A stretch of DNA of 64,000 nucleotides from Alkalibacillus flavidus (GTDB lineage: Bacteria > Bacillota > Bacilli > Bacillales > Alkalibacillaceae), in the NCBI RefSeq assembly GCF_040545925.1, contig NZ_JBEPMX010000013.1:5736-69735 (forward strand). Reading direction: 5' to 3'. A model generated the notes under the pieces. The model was not told the DNA's origin. It saw nothing but the letters and a program-made list of their open reading frames with translations, and did no database searches. Below are positions 1 to 7,374 of the stretch, piece after piece. The translations under genes were made by a program, and so were the position numbers. The first letter of the stretch is position 1; every line of letters starts with the position of its first letter.

Positions 1-232
1 CTATTGATGTTAAGTCTTCTACCCATTCTGTGATTTGTTCGTTAACCGCATCTCGGACGTCTCGTTTTTCTTGTTGGTCGGCTTCACTATTCGAGTTCGC
101 TAAAATTCGTAATCGAATCGCATCATCTGGAATCACAACGTAATCTGAATTTACTTGCTCTTCCGCACTTGTATCGTTCCAAAACCATGTCATTCCAATC
201 AAAATTACGACTAATAATAAACCAATCCGCAT
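1..232 (-). CDS. spoIIR: Stage II sporulation protein R (partial, N-terminal 77 residues)
   Basis: SpoIIR is the forespore-made secreted signal that triggers SpoIIGA to process pro-sigma-E in the mother cell. The visible part has one hydrophobic N-terminal segment (about residues 3-17), then the family hallmark IPDDAIRLRILANSNS and the start of a charged helix. The gene runs off the left edge, so its C-terminal half is not visible. The start is the ATG at 232, with GAAAGGG just upstream. A perfect sigma-F -10 element lies in front of it, as expected for this gene. In B. subtilis spoIIR follows prmC directly; here a plus-strand acetyltransferase gene lies between them. Confidence 0.9.
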   Translation of the reverse strand, partial: MRIGLLLVVILIGMTWFWNDTSAEEQVNSDYVVIPDDAIRLRILANSNSEADQQEKRDVRDAVNEQITEWVEDLTSI

Positions 233-265
233 CGTCTTCAACCCTTTCTCGTAATCTCGTAATTA

Positions 266-295
266 CATTGTCGCCGACGAATGCGGTAGATATAC
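266..295 (-). promoter_or_regulatory. Sigma-F-type promoter of spoIIR
   Basis: Read on the minus strand: -35 GTATA (291-295), a 15-nt spacer, then GGCGACAATG (266-275). The latter matches the sigma-F -10 consensus GGNNANAMTR at every fixed position. The predicted start is about 27 nt before the spoIIR ATG. Confidence 0.8.
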
Positions 296-335
296 GTCTT
301 AAAGTATGTTAGATTAATAAAAATATTATTGGTAG

Positions 336-500
336 AGTCGCTCAATTAATTGCGACAGACGCTCAATCTTACTCAGAGACGATCATTTATCATGAAAGTT
401 GCACATTCCCGGGAAAAGTTGATCAATTAATCACACCAGTCGCACATATAGGCGTGCAAGTCGCGCTTTTCCTGACTGAGATCGCTCAATTCCTAGTAAA
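336..500. repeat. Intergenic word array, 20-21 nt pitch, 8 units
   Basis: Eight degenerate units share a word like AGTCGCTCAATTAAT. Their TCG/ACG/TTG positions fall at about 338, 359, 379, 399, 419, 440, 461 and 482, so the step is 20-21 nt. The array fills most of the 305-bp gap between the divergent spoIIR and acetyltransferase genes. The intervening bases differ between units. Confidence 0.6.
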
Positions 501-537
501 GTCAATCATAAACCAACACACGAAAGGTGGCTAAACG

Positions 538-1089
538 ATGTTTACACACTATATTCGGGATGACCTTTATTTAAAATTGCTTGATGACAGTGATTTAGGG
601 GAACTTTTTGCTTTAACGGATCGTAATCGGAATGACTTACGGCGTTGGCTCGCTTGGGTCGATCACACGGTGAAACCGGAGGATACGGCGAAATTTATCC
701 AAGCGTCTAAACAACTATATGCCGAAAGTAAAGGGATGAATATCGCCGTTGTGTTTCGCGGACAACTGGCGGGCGTTGTGGGTTTTAATCAATTGGACTG
801 GACGAATAGTAAGGCTCATATCGGCTATTGGCTCGGTAAATCGTTTCAAAGCTACGGCATTATGACCGATGCAACACGTGCACTTATGACCTACGCGTTT
901 CGTGATTTGAATATGAACAAAGTCGAAATTCGGGCGGCAGGCGGTAATACGAAAAGCCGTGCGATCCCTGAGCGGTTAGGTTTTGTAGAAGAAGGCAGTA
1001 TCCGTGCTGCTGAACGCCTGCACGGCGATTATGTCGATCACATCGTTTATGGGCTACTGCAGGACGAATGGCTAGACGCTTCTCATTAA
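538..1089 (+). CDS. GNAT-family N-acetyltransferase, RimJ/RimL type
   Basis: A 183-residue protein of the RimJ/RimL branch of GNAT acetyltransferases, which transfer acetyl from acetyl-CoA to protein N-termini or small amines. Family features: the acetyl-CoA-binding strand and loop in the middle (HIGYWLGKSFQSYGIMTDA, about residues 95-113) and the C-terminal NTKSRAIPERLGF motif (about residues 138-150). GAAAGGTGG precedes the ATG at a good distance. It is one of the few plus-strand genes here and is inserted between prmC and spoIIR. The substrate cannot be told from sequence; small-molecule and ribosomal-protein acetylation are both possible. Confidence 0.85.
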   Translation: MFTHYIRDDLYLKLLDDSDLGELFALTDRNRNDLRRWLAWVDHTVKPEDTAKFIQASKQLYAESKGMNIAVVFRGQLAGVVGFNQLDWTNSKAHIGYWLGKSFQSYGIMTDATRALMTYAFRDLNMNKVEIRAAGGNTKSRAIPERLGFVEEGSIRAAERLHGDYVDHIVYGLLQDEWLDASH

Positions 1090-1206
1090 GTTATCTCATA
1101 ACTTCTTGAATTTATGAAATAACTGCGAGCAGTTATTTCATAATTACCTATAGTTATTTCAAAACTATAGAGACTTATCTCATAACTTCAGCGATTTATC
1201 TCAAAA
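1089..1206. repeat. Intergenic word array with exact 21-nt pitch, 6 units
   Basis: A 12-nt word like TTATCTCATAAC, or its near-complement TTATGAAATAAC, starts at 1091, 1112, 1133, 1154, 1175 and 1196. Every step is exactly 21 nt. The 9-nt connectors differ. The array starts at the acetyltransferase stop codon and ends in the shared terminator. Confidence 0.8.
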
Positions 1207-1240
1207 AAACGATCCTCGGCTTAGCCGGGGATCGTTTTTA
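1202..1240. terminator. Bidirectional terminator between the acetyltransferase gene and prmC
   Basis: An 11-bp stem (AACGATCCTCGG with its complement) is flanked by A-runs and T-runs on both sides, so it can serve both convergent genes. It overlaps the prmC stop codon. Confidence 0.85.
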
Positions 1241-2086
1241 CGTCCATAACACAATGCGGTCTTTTCCGTTGATATCTTGTACAACTCGCACAGTCGCGTT
1301 GGGGTCATAATGCTTGATTAAAGCGGGCACGGACTCACCTTGGTCATAACCGATTTCGAATGCGGTTAATTGTGGTTTGTGTTGCAATCGCATCACTTGT
1401 TCAACGATTCGCTCGTACGCTGCCAGACCATTTTGATCGGCGAATAATGCTAAAGCTGGATCGTGCAGCGCCACGGTTTCTGACAATGAGTCGCGTTCGT
1501 CATGCGGAATATACGGTGGGTTCGACACGATCACATCAAGCGTCCAACCACGTTCCAACACAGGCTCTAGAAAATCACCCTCAAGTAACGTGACGTCACG
1601 GTCTAACAACTCCCCGTTATAAGCTGCAACAGCTAATGCATCCTCTGATAAATCTGTACCAACAACATTCGCTTCAGGCAAACGACCTTTTAACGACAAC
1701 GCAATCGCACCACTACCAGTCCCTAAATCGACGATCACCTCCGGACAGCGCGCTTCCGACAATACCGCCAGCACTAATTCCTCTGTTTCCGGACGAGGAA
1801 TTAAAACGCGTTCATCGACATAAAACGTATCATCAAAAAAATCGACCGATCGCGTGAAATGTTCGACTGGCTTCCCCGTTACGACATGCTCATGCACCCA
1901 AACGGCAAAGGTCTGCGCAACGTCCGAATCTAACGTATCACGTTGAATGGCCAACCACTCGCTATGACTCACCTTCAACAAATACTGCAACAACAAGTCG
2001 CCAACACGTTCTTCTCGTCCGAATTGTTTCAAAAAAGAAGAAGCCCAACGCCGGGCTCCCTGCACAGTAAGTTTCGATTCTGACAT
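1238..2086 (-). CDS. prmC: Peptide chain release factor N5-glutamine methyltransferase
   Basis: Methylates the glutamine of the GGQ motif in release factors, using S-adenosylmethionine. The 282-residue protein has the helical N-terminal domain and a Rossmann methyltransferase fold with the SAM-binding DLGTGSGAIAL and the diagnostic NPPY motif. The ATG at 2086 is preferred because GGAG lies 6 nt upstream; an in-frame TTG at 2098 would overlap prfA and has no site of its own. prfA, whose product is the substrate, ends 1 nt before this start, so the pair is probably translationally coupled. Confidence 0.95.
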   Translation of the reverse strand: MSESKLTVQGARRWASSFLKQFGREERVGDLLLQYLLKVSHSEWLAIQRDTLDSDVAQTFAVWVHEHVVTGKPVEHFTRSVDFFDDTFYVDERVLIPRPETEELVLAVLSEARCPEVIVDLGTGSGAIALSLKGRLPEANVVGTDLSEDALAVAAYNGELLDRDVTLLEGDFLEPVLERGWTLDVIVSNPPYIPHDERDSLSETVALHDPALALFADQNGLAAYERIVEQVMRLQHKPQLTAFEIGYDQGESVPALIKHYDPNATVRVVQDINGKDRIVLWT

Positions 2087-2087
2087 A

Positions 2088-3158
2088 TTAGTCTCCAAGT
2101 TCGTCTAACTTCGCCGTTTGTTCTTCGATTAATAACGCATCAATGATTTCGTCAATTTTACCTTCCATCACTTGGTCAAGTTTATTAATCGTTAAATTAA
2201 TACGGTGGTCCGTGACACGGTTTTGCGGATAGTTATACGTGCGAATGCGCTCAGAACGGTCACCTGTACCTACCGCTGATTTACGGTTTTCATCTAATTC
2301 TTCTTGCGCTTTCGCCTGTTCCATCTCGTAAATACGTGCACGCAGGACCTTCATCGCTTTTTCTTTGTTTTTAATTTGCGATTTCTCATCCTGACAAGAT
2401 ACAACGACGCCTGTTGGCTCATGCGTTAAACGAACGGCTGACATTGTCGTGTTAACACTTTGTCCGCCTGGGCCGCTGGATGTAAACGTATCAACGCGGA
2501 TATCGTTATCATGAATCTCGACTTCAACTTCTTCCGCTTCAGGTAATACCGCAACCGTCGCCGTTGACGTATGAATTCGGCCACCTGATTCCGTATCTGG
2601 AACACGCTGAACACGGTGCGCGCCGTTTTCAAATTTAAAACGTGAATACGCGCCATTACCGTTAATCATGATAATAATTTCTTTATAACCGCCGACTTCA
2701 GCTTCGTGCGCTTCAATCACTTCTAACTTCCAACCTTGTGATTCAGCATAACGTGAATAAAGACGATACAAGTCACCAGCGAAAAGCGCCGCTTCATCAC
2801 CACCGGCTGCTCCGCGGATTTCCATAATAACGTTTTTATCATCATTCGGGTCTTTCGGAATAAGTAAAAACTTCATCTCTTCTTCGAGCGGTTCAACTTG
2901 TGGCTCTAATTCTTCAAGTTCTTCTTTCGCCATGTCGATCACATCTTTATCCGATTCTTCTGAGATCATTGTTTTGGCGTCTTCGATTTGTTGTTTAATA
3001 TCTTTATATTCGCGATATTTCTCCACGACAGGTTGAATATCGGCTTGTTCTTTTGAATATTGGCGTAGTTTATTTGAATCGTTAATCACTTCAGGATCCA
3101 TCAGTAAATCGGTCAACTGATTGTAACGATCCTCCATATGTTGTAATTTTTCGAGCAT
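2088..3158 (-). CDS. prfA: Peptide chain release factor 1
   Basis: RF1 recognises UAA and UAG and triggers peptide release. The 356-residue length is standard. The catalytic GGQ lies in SSGPGGQSVNTT (about residues 225-236). The codon-recognition tripeptide position reads PDT (in RVPDTESGG), within the PxT pattern of RF1 rather than the SPF of RF2. A long helical N-terminal domain is rich in Glu and Lys. It is followed at once by prmC, which modifies it. The gap of about 150 bp to tdk contains a terminator, so prfA-prmC probably has its own promoter. Confidence 0.97.
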   Translation of the reverse strand: MLEKLQHMEDRYNQLTDLLMDPEVINDSNKLRQYSKEQADIQPVVEKYREYKDIKQQIEDAKTMISEESDKDVIDMAKEELEELEPQVEPLEEEMKFLLIPKDPNDDKNVIMEIRGAAGGDEAALFAGDLYRLYSRYAESQGWKLEVIEAHEAEVGGYKEIIIMINGNGAYSRFKFENGAHRVQRVPDTESGGRIHTSTATVAVLPEAEEVEVEIHDNDIRVDTFTSSGPGGQSVNTTMSAVRLTHEPTGVVVSCQDEKSQIKNKEKAMKVLRARIYEMEQAKAQEELDENRKSAVGTGDRSERIRTYNYPQNRVTDHRINLTINKLDQVMEGKIDEIIDALLIEEQTAKLDELGD

Positions 3159-3254
3159 ACGACGTCCACCTCTTACTCTTTCGTTAATTATTCCACATTA
3201 TATCATACCATAAATAAGCATAACATTTCGTCCGTAAAGCATGATAATCTTATG

Positions 3255-3297
3255 AAAATCGAAAACCAGTCAAGATTAACTTTAATCCAGACTGGTT
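3255..3297 (-). terminator. Terminator downstream of tdk
   Basis: On the minus strand an AACCAGTC/GACTGGTT stem with a 17-nt loop is followed by TTTTCGATTTT. It lies 16 nt past the tdk stop. Confidence 0.7.
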
Positions 3298-3312
3298 AAG
3301 CGATCAATTCAT

Positions 3313-3939
3313 TTAATTGAATGACGAACGACTCGCGACGTCAAATTCTGCATAACGCGGATGCTTCGGTACTTCGTGATGGTGACGGCAACGCGGTTCG
3401 TACGATTCTGACGCGCCGACTAAAATAACGGGATCGTCATATGAAGCGGGCTTCCCGTCGATTAACCGTTGCGTACGACTAGCCGGTGAGCCACAGTGCG
3501 GACAAATCGCGTTCAGTTTCGTGACAGTTTCCGCAAGCGACAAGAGCTGCGGGATCGCACCGAACGGTTCCCCGCGAAAATCTTGATCGAGACCGGCCAC
3601 GATAACACGCACACCACGATCAGCTAAGTATTGCGCGACCTCGACGACGTCATCATCGAAAAATTGCACTTCATCAATACCGACAATATCGACATCATCG
3701 TCAATGTTGTCGTAAATGTCTTGAACATCATCGATTGGTCTAGCGATGATAGAGTTCCCGTTATGTGACACGATCGACTCATCATCGTAGCGGTTGTCAA
3801 TCGCCGGTTTAAAGACGCGCACATTCAAATGGCCGTAAGTCGCACGTCGCACACGGCGAATAAGTTCTTCTGATTTACCTGAGAACATGCTACCACAAAT
3901 GACCTCAAGCCAACCGCTATGTTTCATTACATACATCAT
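3313..3939 (-). CDS. tdk: Thymidine kinase
   Basis: Type II thymidine kinase of the salvage pathway, converting thymidine to dTMP. The P-loop is GSMFSGKSEELIRR near the N-terminus, followed by the Walker B-like DEVQFF. The C-terminal zinc site shows CPHCG and then PRCRHHH. The longest frame starts at 3954, but that ATG lies inside the ribosome binding site (GAGGTG). The ATG at 3939 gives the usual 208-residue protein with correct spacing; the next ATG at 3936 is also possible. The rpmE-tdk-prfA order is as in B. subtilis. Confidence 0.95.
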   Translation of the reverse strand: MMYVMKHSGWLEVICGSMFSGKSEELIRRVRRATYGHLNVRVFKPAIDNRYDDESIVSHNGNSIIARPIDDVQDIYDNIDDDVDIVGIDEVQFFDDDVVEVAQYLADRGVRVIVAGLDQDFRGEPFGAIPQLLSLAETVTKLNAICPHCGSPASRTQRLIDGKPASYDDPVILVGASESYEPRCRHHHEVPKHPRYAEFDVASRSSFN

Positions 3940-4096
3940 AATTTCGCACCTCATTTATACAAACTTTTACATTTTTCGCACCGTAAAGATTAAAAAGGGC
4001 GGTCAACCGTAAAGGTGACTGCCATATGATGAAAGATATGATTGCTAAAATAAAAATTAAGGCTCTTTAAAGTTTAATGGTGTTTTTAAAATGATA

Positions 4097-4395
4097 GTAG
4101 CACTGAGTTGTTGAATTGTGAGGAGCGAAGGTGGTGACTCCTGGTCGACTAAAAGCGGTCACGTCCTGTGACCAACATCGACATTAGACCGTCCGGGTCG
4201 TCACGGGAACAGCACGAGTCTCGAGACCCCGAGAGATGCACCTGCGTCTGCGAGTCAACGCTTCGAAGCAGGCTTCCTCGGTGCAAGTTGCAAGGAAGCA
4301 TTTTCGATGAGGTTGCCTGGCTCGAGCCGTGCCCGCGGAAAGCGTCCACCGAAAGCGGATCACAATATCAACAACGGACTTTAACAGAACCAAAA
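4097..4395 (-). repeat. GC-rich dispersed modular repeat, copy A
   Basis: The complement of this segment matches parts of 61423-61612 (outer arms and a 57-bp module differing at 4 bases) and parts of 28601-28854 (a core of about 115 bp). It lies in the 555-bp gap between tdk and rpmE. Modules in repeat orientation: left arm with TTGTTGATATTGTGATCC, CCGCGGGCACGGCTCGAG, the core (4204-4318), the 57-bp module (4143-4199), and a right arm ending GAGTTGTTGAATTGTGAGG on the plus strand. No protein is encoded; open frames across it are not conserved between copies. Confidence 0.8.
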
Positions 4396-4403
4396 AATAA
4401 AAA

Positions 4404-4491
4404 AGCTGACCGTCTTTGCTAAGCTGCCACACGGTGATTATAATGGTGTCGATCATCTCGTATGGTGTTTAGCTGAAAGATTCGGTCAGCT
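4404..4491 (-). terminator. Long imperfect hairpin with U-tract after rpmE
   Basis: A 9-bp outer stem (AGCTGACCG with CGGTCAGCT) encloses about 70 nt that can extend the pairing imperfectly (TCTTT with AAAGA, then AGCTAA-like segments). On the minus strand it is followed by TTTTTTATTTTTTGG. It begins 18 nt after the rpmE stop and would end that transcript. The long interior is unusual for a simple terminator. Confidence 0.6.
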
Positions 4492-4509
4492 CCTTTAATG
4501 AAATCATTA

Positions 4510-4755
4510 TTATGACATGTTGTATTTTTTCTTGAAGCGGTCTACACGGCCACCAACTTTGTCGGCTTTCTGCTTACCAGTGTAGAACGGGTGAGAATCT
4601 GAACTAATTTCAACACGAATTAATGGGTACTCATTACCGTCTTCCCATTCAATTGTTTCTTCAGATTCTAACGTTGAACCTGTTAGAAATTTGAAATTAG
4701 AGCTTGTATCTAAAAATACAACCTTGCGATATTCCGGATGGATATCCTGTTTCAT
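4510..4755 (-). CDS. rpmE2: 50S ribosomal protein L31, type B (zinc-independent form)
   Basis: An 81-residue L31. It lacks the four zinc-binding cysteines of type A L31 and has type B signatures: KQDIHPEYRKVVFLDTSS, the SSDSHPFYTGKQK block and a C-terminal GRVDRFKKKY. The ATG at 4755 follows AAGGAGG at 10-nt spacing; a GTG three codons upstream is too close to that site. It occupies the position between rho and tdk where B. subtilis keeps the zinc-binding rpmE. No Zur-type palindrome was seen upstream. Confidence 0.93.
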   Translation of the reverse strand: MKQDIHPEYRKVVFLDTSSNFKFLTGSTLESEETIEWEDGNEYPLIRVEISSDSHPFYTGKQKADKVGGRVDRFKKKYNMS

Positions 4756-4849
4756 GCTTAACACTCCTCCTTGCCCTGAATCCTGTGGAAACAGAGTTAA
4801 TTTAAACCGTTCGTTAACCGATTGTTAACGTCCCAATTCATACAGAGTG

Positions 4850-4878
4850 ATTATATCAACTCGACGTGTAGATTGCAA
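4850..4878 (-). promoter_or_regulatory. Sigma-A promoter of rpmE2
   Basis: Minus strand: TTGCAA (4873-4878), a 17-nt spacer, TATAAT (4850-4855). It lies in the gap after rho, so L31 can be transcribed independently of rho. Confidence 0.75.
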
Positions 4879-4894
4879 GACGTTAACGAAATTC

Positions 4895-6169
4895 TTATTG
4901 TTTTCCTTTCATTTCATCGTCCATAATTTTGAAAAACTCTTCGTTGTCTTTCGAATTACGCAGACGACGTAAGAAGCGGTCTAAGAAATCGTGCTGGTCT
5001 TGCATCGTTTTTCGGATCGCCCATGTCTTATCAAGATGCTCTTTTGACAGGAGCAACTCTTCTTTTCGTGTCCCTGACTTTAACACGTCAATCGCAGGGA
5101 AAATCCGGCGTTCAGCCATACGACGATCAAGATGCAATTCCATATTGCCTGTTCCTTTAAATTCTTCATAAATGACATCGTCCATACGCGAACCAGTATC
5201 GACAAGTGCCGTCGCTAAAACGGTTAAACTACCGCCTTCTTCGATATTACGCGCTGCACCGAAAAAGCGTTTCGGACGGTGGAACGACGCTGGGTCAATA
5301 CCACCTGATAAAGTTCGTCCACTCGGTGGGATAACTAAGTTATACGCACGCGCTAGACGGGTAATACTGTCCATTAAAATAATGACATCTTGTTTGTGCT
5401 CCACTAAACGCATCGCACGGTCTAGCACGAGTTCAGACACTTTAATATGGTTTTCTGGCACTTCATCAAATGTTGAACTGACGACATCGACATCTTCGGC
5501 TACTGATCGTTCAATGTCCGTCACTTCTTCAGGTCGCTCATCAATGAGTAAAATAATCAGTTTTGAGTCAGGATGATTTTGTTTAATGCTGTTAGCTACT
5601 TGTTTCAAAATCATCGTCTTACCGGCTTTAGGCGGAGCGACGATTAGACCACGTTGACCAAACCCGACAGGTGACATCATGTCCATGATACGCGTTGATA
5701 AAACGTTCGATTTCGTCTCTAAATTCATCTTTCGGTCAGGATATAAAGCCGTTAAACCAGGGAAGTGAATACGTTCTTTTGCACTTTCTGGATCATCTCC
5801 GTTGACCGCATCAACGTGCAATAAGCCAAAGTAGCGCTCGTTCTCTTTTGGCGGGCGCGCTTTACCGGATACGAGGTCTCCGTTACGCAAGTCAAAACGA
5901 CGGATTTGCGACGCTGAAATATAAATATCTTCAGGGCTTGGCGCGTAGTTGATCGGACGCAAGAAACCGAAACCTTCTGATTGAATAATTTCTAATACGC
6001 CATCAACGAATAATTTGCCGTCTTGTTCTGTTTGCGCTTTTAAAATCGCAAAAATTAATTCTTTTTTGTTGAGTTTCGCATAATAAGAAACGCCAAAATC
6101 GCGTGCTAACGCGTAAAGCTCTTTAAGATTTTTCGTTTCTAATTGTGCGATTGTCATTGGATTTGACAC
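4895..6169 (-). CDS. rho: Transcription termination factor Rho
   Basis: Hexameric RNA-dependent ATPase that ends transcription. The 424-residue protein has the N-terminal Rho domain (IAQLETKNLKELYALAR), a cold-shock RNA-binding fold (GFGFLRP, about residues 68-75), the P-loop APPKAGKT, the Walker B segment VIILMDSITRLAR and the secondary RNA-binding region near GGIDPASFHRPKRFF. The GTG at 6169 has only a weak GTGGTG site; an in-frame ATG at 6157 lacks any site, so the start is uncertain. The 197-bp upstream gap holds the glpX terminator and a TTGACA with no well-spaced -10. Confidence 0.96.
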   Translation of the reverse strand: MSNPMTIAQLETKNLKELYALARDFGVSYYAKLNKKELIFAILKAQTEQDGKLFVDGVLEIIQSEGFGFLRPINYAPSPEDIYISASQIRRFDLRNGDLVSGKARPPKENERYFGLLHVDAVNGDDPESAKERIHFPGLTALYPDRKMNLETKSNVLSTRIMDMMSPVGFGQRGLIVAPPKAGKTMILKQVANSIKQNHPDSKLIILLIDERPEEVTDIERSVAEDVDVVSSTFDEVPENHIKVSELVLDRAMRLVEHKQDVIILMDSITRLARAYNLVIPPSGRTLSGGIDPASFHRPKRFFGAARNIEEGGSLTVLATALVDTGSRMDDVIYEEFKGTGNMELHLDRRMAERRIFPAIDVLKSGTRKEELLLSKEHLDKTWAIRKTMQDQHDFLDRFLRRLRNSKDNEEFFKIMDDEMKGKQ

Positions 6170-6321
6170 AAAAACACCACACTTCTATGAAATTTTATTT
6201 TTTATGTTGGAAATATAGTCGTTGGGTTGTCAATTTATATGTGAGAAGAAATTGTTATATGAGGTATAACTGTTTTATTGTATCGTTTTTGATGACGTTA
6301 AGCAAGTTTAATCTAGGGGTG

Positions 6322-6357
6322 TAAAAAGAAGAAATCTGCAGTATGACCTGCAGATTT
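6322..6357 (-). terminator. Terminator downstream of glpX
   Basis: A 10-bp perfect stem (AAATCTGCAG with its complement) is followed on the minus strand by TTCTTCTTTTT. It separates the fsa-murA-glpX unit from rho. Confidence 0.85.
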
Positions 6358-6366
6358 CGCTAAATA

Positions 6367-7335
6367 TCAATCCTTAATCACCAAATCTGGTTTTTTCGCT
6401 AGGCTGTGTGTGCCATCGATAAATCGGACGGTTCCTGATTTGGCGCGCATAACGACGGTTTCTGTTGTGGCTTTGTCACCTTTGAATTGGACGCCTTGGA
6501 GCAATTCGCCGTCTGTAATACCAGTTGCAGCAAAGATCGCATCATCACCACCGCATAGGTCTTCCATCGTTAACACGCGGTTAACGTCTTGAATGCCCAT
6601 ATCACGGCAACGGGCAACTTGCTCGTCATCGACTGGTTTTAAGCGACCTTGAATTTCGCCACCTAAACACGTTAATCCAATCGCTGATAAGACGCCTTCG
6701 GGTGCACCACCTGTGCCCATCAACATATCGACACCTGTGTGGTCAAAGGCTGCGTTTATCGATGCGGCCACATCGCCATCAGGGATGAGCTTGATGCGAG
6801 CGCCTGCTTCGCGAATCTCTTGAATAAGTTGGTCATGGCGCGGGCGATTAAGAACGACGACCACGATATCTTCTACGTCTTTGCCTTTAGCATTTGCGAC
6901 TGCTTCTAAATTCTCAGCAACAGATGCGTTAAGGTCAACTTTTCCGACTGCTTCTGGACCGACGGCAATCTTCTCCATGTACATATCTGGTGCGTGTAAC
7001 AGCTCACCACGGTCTGCAATCCCGACAACACAAAGGGCATTCCACGTCCCGAGTGCTACGATATTCGTGCCTTCGACTGGATCAACGGCGATATCGACCT
7101 CTGGACCTTGCCCTTGTCCGACTTCTTCACCTATGTACAACATCGGTGCCTCATCTTTTTCCCCTTCGCCAATCACAACGGTACCTTGCATTGGAACAGT
7201 GTCAAAAACCGTTCGCATCGCTTCGGTCGCTGCACCGTCTGCCTCTTCCTTTTCACCTCGTCCCATCCAGCGTGCGGATGCTAAAGCTGCCGCTTCTGTG
7301 ACGCGGACAATTTCCATCGATAAACTTCTTTCCAT
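6367..7335 (-). CDS. glpX: Fructose-1,6-bisphosphatase, class II
   Basis: Hydrolyses fructose 1,6-bisphosphate in gluconeogenesis. The 322-residue protein shows class II features: ASARWMGRGEKEEADGAA, the metal-site region GEGEKDEAPML and DPVEGTN, and TGGAPEGVLSAIGL in the middle. AAGGGGGAG precedes the ATG. murA ends 39 nt upstream, so it is probably the last gene of an fsa-murA-glpX unit, with a terminator right after it. Matching B. subtilis ywjI by position supports the call. Confidence 0.95.
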   Translation of the reverse strand: MERSLSMEIVRVTEAAALASARWMGRGEKEEADGAATEAMRTVFDTVPMQGTVVIGEGEKDEAPMLYIGEEVGQGQGPEVDIAVDPVEGTNIVALGTWNALCVVGIADRGELLHAPDMYMEKIAVGPEAVGKVDLNASVAENLEAVANAKGKDVEDIVVVVLNRPRHDQLIQEIREAGARIKLIPDGDVAASINAAFDHTGVDMLMGTGGAPEGVLSAIGLTCLGGEIQGRLKPVDDEQVARCRDMGIQDVNRVLTMEDLCGGDDAIFAATGITDGELLQGVQFKGDKATTETVVMRAKSGTVRFIDGTHSLAKKPDLVIKD

Positions 7336-7374
7336 CGTTATGCTCCCCCTTTTATCATGTCCCCATTAAGTGCA

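Noticed and set aside
4149..4456. Several overlapping frames on both strands across the tdk-rpmE gap.
   Set aside because: They lie in dispersed repeat copy A; the frames are broken in the other copies and lack start signals.
4765..4894. Zur box in front of the type B L31 gene.
   Set aside because: Only GTTAAC-like inverted pieces are present; no TCGTAAT-type palindrome.
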